Of a stretch of DNA of 64,000 bases, positions 58,473 through 64,000 are shown in pieces. The DNA lies in contig NC_079215.1 in the NCBI RefSeq assembly GCF_029633865.1, positions 55,021,457-55,085,456 of the forward strand. Reading direction: 5' to 3'. The number at the start of each line of letters is the position of its first letter. The first letter of the stretch is position 1. A model generated the notes under the pieces. That model saw nothing but the letters and a program-made list of their open reading frames with translations. It had not been told where the DNA came from and searched no databases. Position numbers and translations under genes: made by a program. The DNA is from Lampris incognitus. Its lineage: Eukaryota > Chordata > Actinopteri > Lampriformes > Lampridae.

Positions 58473-58478
58473 TTTATT
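58473..58478 (-). terminator. ANAPC11 poly(A) signal
   Basis: TTTATT on the plus strand (AATAAA on the minus strand), about 170 bases after the ANAPC11 stop. Confidence 0.5.
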
Positions 58479-58648
58479 TGCATCTGTCCACATAATACAA
58501 ATGTCTCCACACTGCTCCACAAATGTTACATCACATATAGTGGTACAAAAACATACGAAAATTGTTATTTACAACAGATTAAAAAAAAAAATCCAAGAAT
58601 AGGCTTCATTATTTGTGGCCATTGTTTAGATATCAAGCAGGGCTGCCA

Positions 58649-59630
58649 TCATTCCTTAAACTTCCATTCTTGTCGGCACATTGGGCACTGTTGTTGGACC
58701 TGCTGAGAGTTCAGCCATTTCAGGATACAATGCATATGAAAACAGTGGGAACACTGACCCCAGACCAGTGGACAATCATCCCCTGGAACCTTACCTGCAA
58801 CGCAAGATTAATATGCTAAGATAGGTCGTTTAAAAGTGTATGAGAGTGACTGTGAACTGCAATTGACTCTGTGCATAACTGTAGTCCACCGACTTCTGGC
58901 TTCTACTGCAGCGGTCATACCAGTTTCCTGTTTGTTGGTGTGCGCTATCGACAATGGCATATTTTTCGTGATGCCTGCAAGACTTACCGTGGATAGTTTA
59001 TGAGGATGAGTATCCTCTTCCTCATAATTGTGGACGTAGCTTGATAAGTAAATCTTGTAAATTTTCACCCATTTGCTAGTAGGTGCAGTTGAAAGTCTGC
59101 CGACAATTCTGTGCATGTCGTTGACATTTATCCATGATTAAATCTCGCAGGCATCGCGAAAAATACGTCGTTGTCAAATAGCACGCGCCAACAAACAGGA
59201 AACTGGTATGACCGCTGCAGCAGACACCGGAAGTCGGTGGACTACAGTTACGCACAGAGCCGGCTGCAGTGTGCCGTAGGGGAGAGTGTATGGGGTAAAT
59301 CAAGAGGGGCATTATCTGCCGAGTCCAGCTGGCACTCTTGGCGGCACAGAAACATACACTGACATATTGCGCGTAGTGAGACAGATACTGATGAATTAAA
59401 AGATAAAGCAATACACAATTTGCATTGCAAAGCACCTTCCCATTTACGCTACATAACCAAGCTGAGGCATGCAGAAACGCGGGAGTTACATGGCTATGGC
59501 GGGTGGGATTGAACTACTCACAGTCAGGGCAACAGCCATTGAAAGGCATTCTGCAGATCCCGCAGTTCTCGTCGTTGGCCACCCACAACCAGGAGGCCAC
59601 GCCGTTCCACTGCTTGATCTTTACCTTCAT
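58649..59630 (-). CDS. anapc11: ANAPC11, anaphase-promoting complex subunit 11
   Basis: Catalytic RING-H2 subunit of the APC/C ubiquitin ligase, which with the cullin-like APC2 recruits E2 enzymes to degrade cyclins and securin in mitosis. Two exons on the minus strand, 59522-59630 and 58649-58794, joined through a split Cys codon, give 84 residues, the same length as the human protein. The zinc ligands are visible: Cys 23 and 26 (NCGIC), Cys 51, His 53, 56 and 58 with Cys 59 (CSHCFHMHC), and Cys 73 and 76 (CPMC). It starts MKVKIKQWNG and ends RQEWKFKE. The single intron holds a ~390-bp foldback repeat. Head-to-head with ALYREF, as in human. Confidence 0.97.
58867..59260. mobile_element. Foldback MITE in the ANAPC11 intron
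   Basis: Two inverted arms of about 115 bases: 58867-58980 and 59148-59260, each with ACTGTAGTCCACCGACTT and CAGCGGTCATACCAGTTTCC (or complement) and ending in the GATGCCTGC / GCAGGCATC pair. About 165 bases lie between the arms. Confidence 0.75.
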
Positions 59631-60500
59631 TTCCCGCGCGCCTTGAGACAAGGAGACAGTGTTGCGGATGAGACGAGGAAAGAGAGACACACCGGACAGA
59701 CCCCCGAGCTGGCTACAACCCCCTAAAAGGGAGCTAATTTGTCGCGTTTGTGATCCTGTTCAGCAACCAGCGCCACTGTAACCGTGCGCACCGTCAACAC
59801 ACAAAAAGTAACACGAGCAGCATGTTGCCCCTCTTGAGTTTAGGTCACTTACAGATGTCTACCGCAAATTGAGCTCACTTATTTCTTTGCAGAGGTACAT
59901 CTCATTTTCTGGTCGGTTTAAGACGGACAGCCGCTTTCTGGCCGCCTACGCCAGCTAATCATGTTAAAAATAAATATTTTTTTAAAGAAAAATCTCCGCC
60001 GAAGTGCATGCTGGGCCGCCTGGAGGACGCACAGAACCAGGAACTAGTCTTCGATTGTACCGCCATCTGCTGGTTGCTTTTGACGCTGTCATTGCCGTAA
60101 CGATGGATTTTCTTAACGCTTCGTCTATCGGCCGTGGGTTTGAGCGTTCGCTGGCCCTCCCCCTGTCGAGGACAGCGCACTTAAGTTATGCGATAGCAGT
60201 TAAAAGTCACAGGAGGGCAAAATACAGGATTATGTGAATTATGTCAGGGAGAGGAGTCGACGCGCTTATCGTTAAGACGGGAGAATACATGACGGCGATC
60301 CGGAGGAGAACGCGGAAAAACAAGGAAACGCAGAAGAAGAAGAAGAAGAAGAAGAAGACGAAGAAGAAGAAACGATGACGTCACTTCCGAGTTGTCCCTT
60401 AACGAACCGCCGCTGAGTAGCGCCCATGAAAAGCCAAACAACCGGCTAGGAGAAAGCGCCGACGGTTCTCGATTGATAAGCTGCGAGCCAAGGCGGCGGC
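59631..60500. promoter_or_regulatory. Bidirectional ANAPC11/ALYREF promoter region
   Basis: The two start codons are 870 bases apart and point away from each other. On the ALYREF side there are a CRE TGACGTCA (60376-60383) next to ACTTCCG, a (GAA)n run at 60331-60373 and several CG-rich stretches. No TATA box is evident. Shared control of the two housekeeping genes is an inference. Confidence 0.6.
60331..60373. repeat. (GAA)n tract
   Basis: About 43 bases of GAA triplets, ending three bases before the CRE in the ALYREF promoter. Confidence 0.85.
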
Positions 60501-62515
60501 ATGGCCGACAAGATGAACATGTCTCTGGACGACATTATAAAGCTGAACAAGAGAAGTGGCACCGACCGCGGGAGTCGCGGAGGCCGGGGACAGAGGGCGC
60601 CCGGGCGCGGTGGGAACGCTGCCTCGTCCGGAGGCTCCTGGCCTTCGCGCAGCAGACCGGGCTCGGGCCGGGAGAGAAACGGCAGACCGGCGCCTTACAT
60701 CCGGGTACGGAGGAGAGCGAGTGTGGGGGAGAGTGTGGCGGTACTAAGCCGGTCAAATGTTCCGAAAGCAACGCTCGCAGAGCCGTGCGAAGTGAGAGTG
60801 GATTTGTAATGGCTGCATAGTCACTGGGCACAACAGACCTCGCTTTAAGTCTCTGTTCTGCTTCAGATGGCCAATGTCGTCTTAGGCTTCGTCTCGTCTG
60901 CACGCACCAACACGTCGACACGGAAACGTCTTCCGAGTTTCACCGCTGATCTTTGTCCACACGCTTTGTTATTGAAGACTTGAGTGTGAAACTTGCAATT
61001 TAACAAAATGGCGACTTTCAAAATGGGTGCAAGTGCAATTATTAGACCCGCTGAGTCTCTTTTTTTCTGAGGACTTGGATAATTTTGACTGCACAAACCA
61101 ACGATTTTTTAAAAAAATTTTTAAATTTTTTATTTTGATGGAAGGCATTTTCCCTATTTGGATGAACTTGAATATGAAGAGGCTGACTGAAGCTGCCCCC
61201 GGTGTGGAGCCCCAGTCAGCTTTTCAGAGGAGGAGTTGCTCAATAATGGCACCCTAATCCTTCAACATATTTATGTGCATGGAGGTGGTCATGTTTTTAT
61301 GTCCTGTGTCTTCTTGGAAATCCCATTTGATCTTCACCCCTTGCCCTTTCTTTTCAAGCTTATCATTTGGCTGATTTGTTAGAGCCAACGTTATATTCGA
61401 TCACGTTTCTACCTGTCTAAAGTCTTAAGCTAAGCGTCTAAAGTTGTCAAATAAGATTATCCTGACTGCCAAAACGCCAGCCTGTCTTGTGCTGATATTT
61501 AAATGGCAGGTAAAATGTCACCATCTGCAATGATTGCTGTTCCTCTTTGCAGCCTAGGGCGTTACCAGACAAATGGCAGCATGACCTGTACGACGGCGGC
61601 TTCGGTGAACGTGTTGTTGGCCACTTGGGAGAAGTAAAAGGTGTAGAAAGCGGTGGTAAACTGCTTGTTTCGAACCTTGACTTTGGCGTCTCCGATGCAG
61701 ATATCAAGGTACGCCATAAACACTGGCAAACTAATATATTGATTTCTGTTCCATGTTTCATATGTTGGGGCACTTTCCTGATATTTCCATGTTTTTATTT
61801 TGTTCCCCCAGGAGCTGTTTGCTGAGTTTGGGTCTTTGAAAAAAGCAGCTATCCACTATGACCGGTCTGGTCGCAGCCAGGGAACTGCTGATGTCCAATT
61901 TGAGAAGAAAGCGGATGCACTCAAAGCCTTGAAGCAATACAATGGTGTCCCACTTGATGGTGAGCATTTTCCACCCCTGAAAACCTATTGCCATCCCTTC
62001 TTCAGCACCTCCTGAGGCAAGCATTAATTTAAAAATCTTAAGACTTGATGGTTTCCCTTTTTCACAGGCCGTCCTATGAAGATCCAGCAAGTGAATGAAG
62101 AGGTCGACACACAGAGGAGACGAACGACACCGGGGTGAGTAACCTTTGTACAAACCCTTGTGTACACCCTTAATAAACTGTGTCCTGTTCCAAGCTGTGA
62201 CCGTGTTTTTATTATTTGTCATTAAGGGGGTTTGACAGGAGCAGGATTGGGCGACCCAAGTTTAGCGAAAGAGGAATGAGAAGAGGTGGCAACGGTGCAG
62301 GTTCAAGGGGCAGGGGAAGAGGTGGGAGCAGACCCCAGTTGTCTGCTGAAGAGTTGGATGCCCAGTTGGATGCGTACAATGCTGAGGTAAGGACACGGCG
62401 ACGCGTGTTATTTTCATGTAAAAAGTATTGCTTTGGCAATACATATACTAAAATTGGAACCTTATTTTCATGCAATTCTAACAATCGCTTTTGATTACAG
62501 ATGGACACCAGTTAA
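60501..62515 (+). CDS. alyref: ALYREF, THO complex subunit 4 / mRNA export adaptor
   Basis: Nuclear RNA-binding adaptor of the TREX complex that couples splicing to mRNA export by passing RNA to NXF1. Exons 60501-60704, 61553-61708, 61812-61959, 62068-62134, 62227-62386 and 62501-62515 join to 249 residues (human 257). The N-terminal UAP56-binding motif [16 protein letters not shown] is at 1-16, an Arg/Gly-rich part follows, and the RRM spans about 105-180 ([25 protein letters not shown]). A second RG-rich stretch ([11 protein letters not shown]) precedes the C-terminal UAP56-binding motif [20 protein letters not shown]. The last coding exon is only 15 nt (MDTS, stop). The N-terminal RG region is somewhat shorter and more Ser-rich than in human. 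Confidence 0.97.
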
Positions 62516-62950
62516 AAGCTCCTGTGGATGATGTTGATCTGGTTTCAGTCTTCAGTTCTTTTTTTAACCGGGTTGGATATGAAACAATTTTGTAGATTTG
62601 TCAAACCAATTTCTCTATAGTTCACTTTAGGTTTGAAGCCATTTTATCGGAAGTGAAATGATCCTTCAATACTTTTTGTACCTTGTGCTTTTTGTAATAC
62701 AGTTGTAAGTTTTAATTTTTTTTCTTTAAATTAAGATCTGTTCCTGTTCTCTTGACAATGTTACGTGTTTTAATACCATCACACTGTAATGACTTTGTCC
62801 GTTTTGTATCAGGGAATGGGTGACCATTTTCATTTTGTCACTTTTCAATTGTGAATTGTGCATAATTAAGCCAAACTCTTTATATTGACTCAAGGAGATG
62901 TTTCCATGCATCATTCCCAAAGGACTTTGTACAAAACTTGGAACAACTTT

Positions 62951-62956
62951 ATTAAA
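62951..62956 (+). terminator. ALYREF poly(A) signal (ATTAAA variant)
   Basis: ATTAAA about 435 bases after the stop, followed by a GT-rich stretch. No AATAAA is found closer. Confidence 0.45.
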
Positions 62957-64000
62957 TTTTTATTGTGTAACCTCCTTTCTGGTGTTCAGCATTCATTTTG
63001 TAGTTATTTTTACTCCATGATAAATGCCGTAATGTACCGGGCTTTGCATTCGTGTTTTTTTTTAAGTGCACTGCAAAACCTGTGGGCATGCTTTCATTTT
63101 AGTCTCTGTATCCGGCAGTAGTCTCTACCTCCGGTCGCTGCTTTATACCAAGTTCTGCAGTCTCTACATCCAATTGTAGTCACTCCGGCAGTAGTCTCCA
63201 CACCCGGTCATAGACCTAAGCCGAGTTCTGCATCTGAGAATTGCATACCCCTGTTTTTTCAGCCAGGAAGCCTATCACATGTCTGAAATTCAAACAGTTA
63301 TGTCAGAACAGCCAAATAATGCATCTAGCCTTTGACTTTCTTTCAGAAATTTTTGGATCAAACACTTACCAGCTCACATTTTGGGCTGTTTTGCTCGACA
63401 GTGTGAAATTCATATATTTAATAATGACCTAAAATGAAATAATAGGGGATGCATTACTCGACAGCAACAATCATTTCTGCTGAATAATGCATGCACCCCT
63501 TAACACTCAGTAATGACACTTCAAATCAAAGTTTGATAGGGATCAAATGGTTTCATCAGCGCATACTTTGTTTGATCGACTTGGACAGAGTGAATTTGAC
63601 ACCCCACATTCATTTTTCCGCATTTAAAAACCATTTTAGTACAACTATCTGAAATCCTATGCTTGAAAACACATTTAAAAGAGTTTGCCCTAAGAAATAT
63701 TTATATATAAACCTTGTAAATTTCAGACCAATCATATCAACCCTTACCAAAAAAGTAGGTTATTCAAGTGTACTATTAGTGTGCTTATTTTAAGGACAGG
63801 ATGTTGTGTTGCTGTAAAGCCCACTGAGGCAAATTTGTAATTTGTCATATTGGGCTATACAAATAAAATTGACTTGACTTAAACCAAAAATCAGTGAGTA
63901 TACTTTCAGTTGACCTTTTAAGTACTTATCAGAGATATACTAAACAAAATGATATACTTAAGTATACTTACAAGTATACTACTAGTACACGTACTTGGAA
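62957..64000. other. Downstream of ALYREF: no further gene seen
   Basis: Holds two copies of a ~48-base segment (63112-63159 and 63186-63233, CCGGCAGTAGTCTC...AGTTCTGCA) about 74 bases apart, and at 63815-63885 a fish repeat tail (TGGGCTATACAAATAAAATT). No exon is recognised. Confidence 0.45.

Noticed and set aside
57245-64000. MCRIP1 or ARHGDIA, expected near this block from human gene order
   Set aside because: No exon resembling either was found on either strand in the remaining sequence.

Overview
The window is a piece of a teleost fish nuclear genome. The evidence is the intron-split vertebrate genes with GT-AG junctions, the very dense repeats of fish type (tRNA-derived SINEs, long-TIR Tc1-like, hAT and Harbinger remnants, L1-, RTE- and L2/Rex-like LINE pieces, foldback MITEs), and many long microsatellites. 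I cannot name the species.

Layout. 1-11,530 (+): the 3' half of a PECAM1 gene (transmembrane exon plus cytoplasmic tail with two ITIM-type tyrosine motifs); the Ig-domain exons lie before the window. 11,530-33,450: about 22 kb between genes that is almost all mobile DNA: a large tRNA-headed repeat, an IR/DR Tc1-like transposon split by a nested insertion, an inverted pair of 0.65-0.7 kb repeats, an antisense L1-like LINE, a Ty3/gypsy-like LTR plus gag fragment broken by a foldback MITE, a RecQ-type helicase relic, and a family of ~135 bp LTR-like units with tRNA-like A and B boxes. 33,450-52,600 (+): a complete 11-exon P4HB (protein disulfide isomerase, 509 aa, two CGHC sites, HDEL end). 54,300-57,250 (+): a complete 3-exon PPP1R27 (165 aa, RVxF motif and ankyrin repeats). 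58,470-59,630 (-): a complete 2-exon ANAPC11 (84 aa RING-H2 subunit of APC/C). 60,500-62,960 (+): a complete 6-exon ALYREF (249 aa mRNA export adaptor), head-to-head with ANAPC11 across a ~0.87 kb shared promoter region.

P4HB, PPP1R27, ANAPC11 and ALYREF all lie in human 17q25.3, so this block is conserved synteny rather than a functional operon. PECAM1 lies elsewhere on human chromosome 17 and its adjacency here is a fish arrangement.

The most unusual structure is at 28,301-28,663: two direct copies of the tRNA-like unit flank only ~97 bp that starts with a primer-binding-site-like sequence and ends with a purine tract. This looks like a terminal-repeat retrotransposon in miniature (TRIM) whose LTR contains a Pol III-type tRNA promoter. 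Its LTR end and primer site match those of the gypsy-like element at 24.1-25.3 kb, a possible mobilising partner.

All calls come from reading the sequence and remembered family features; no database search was run.
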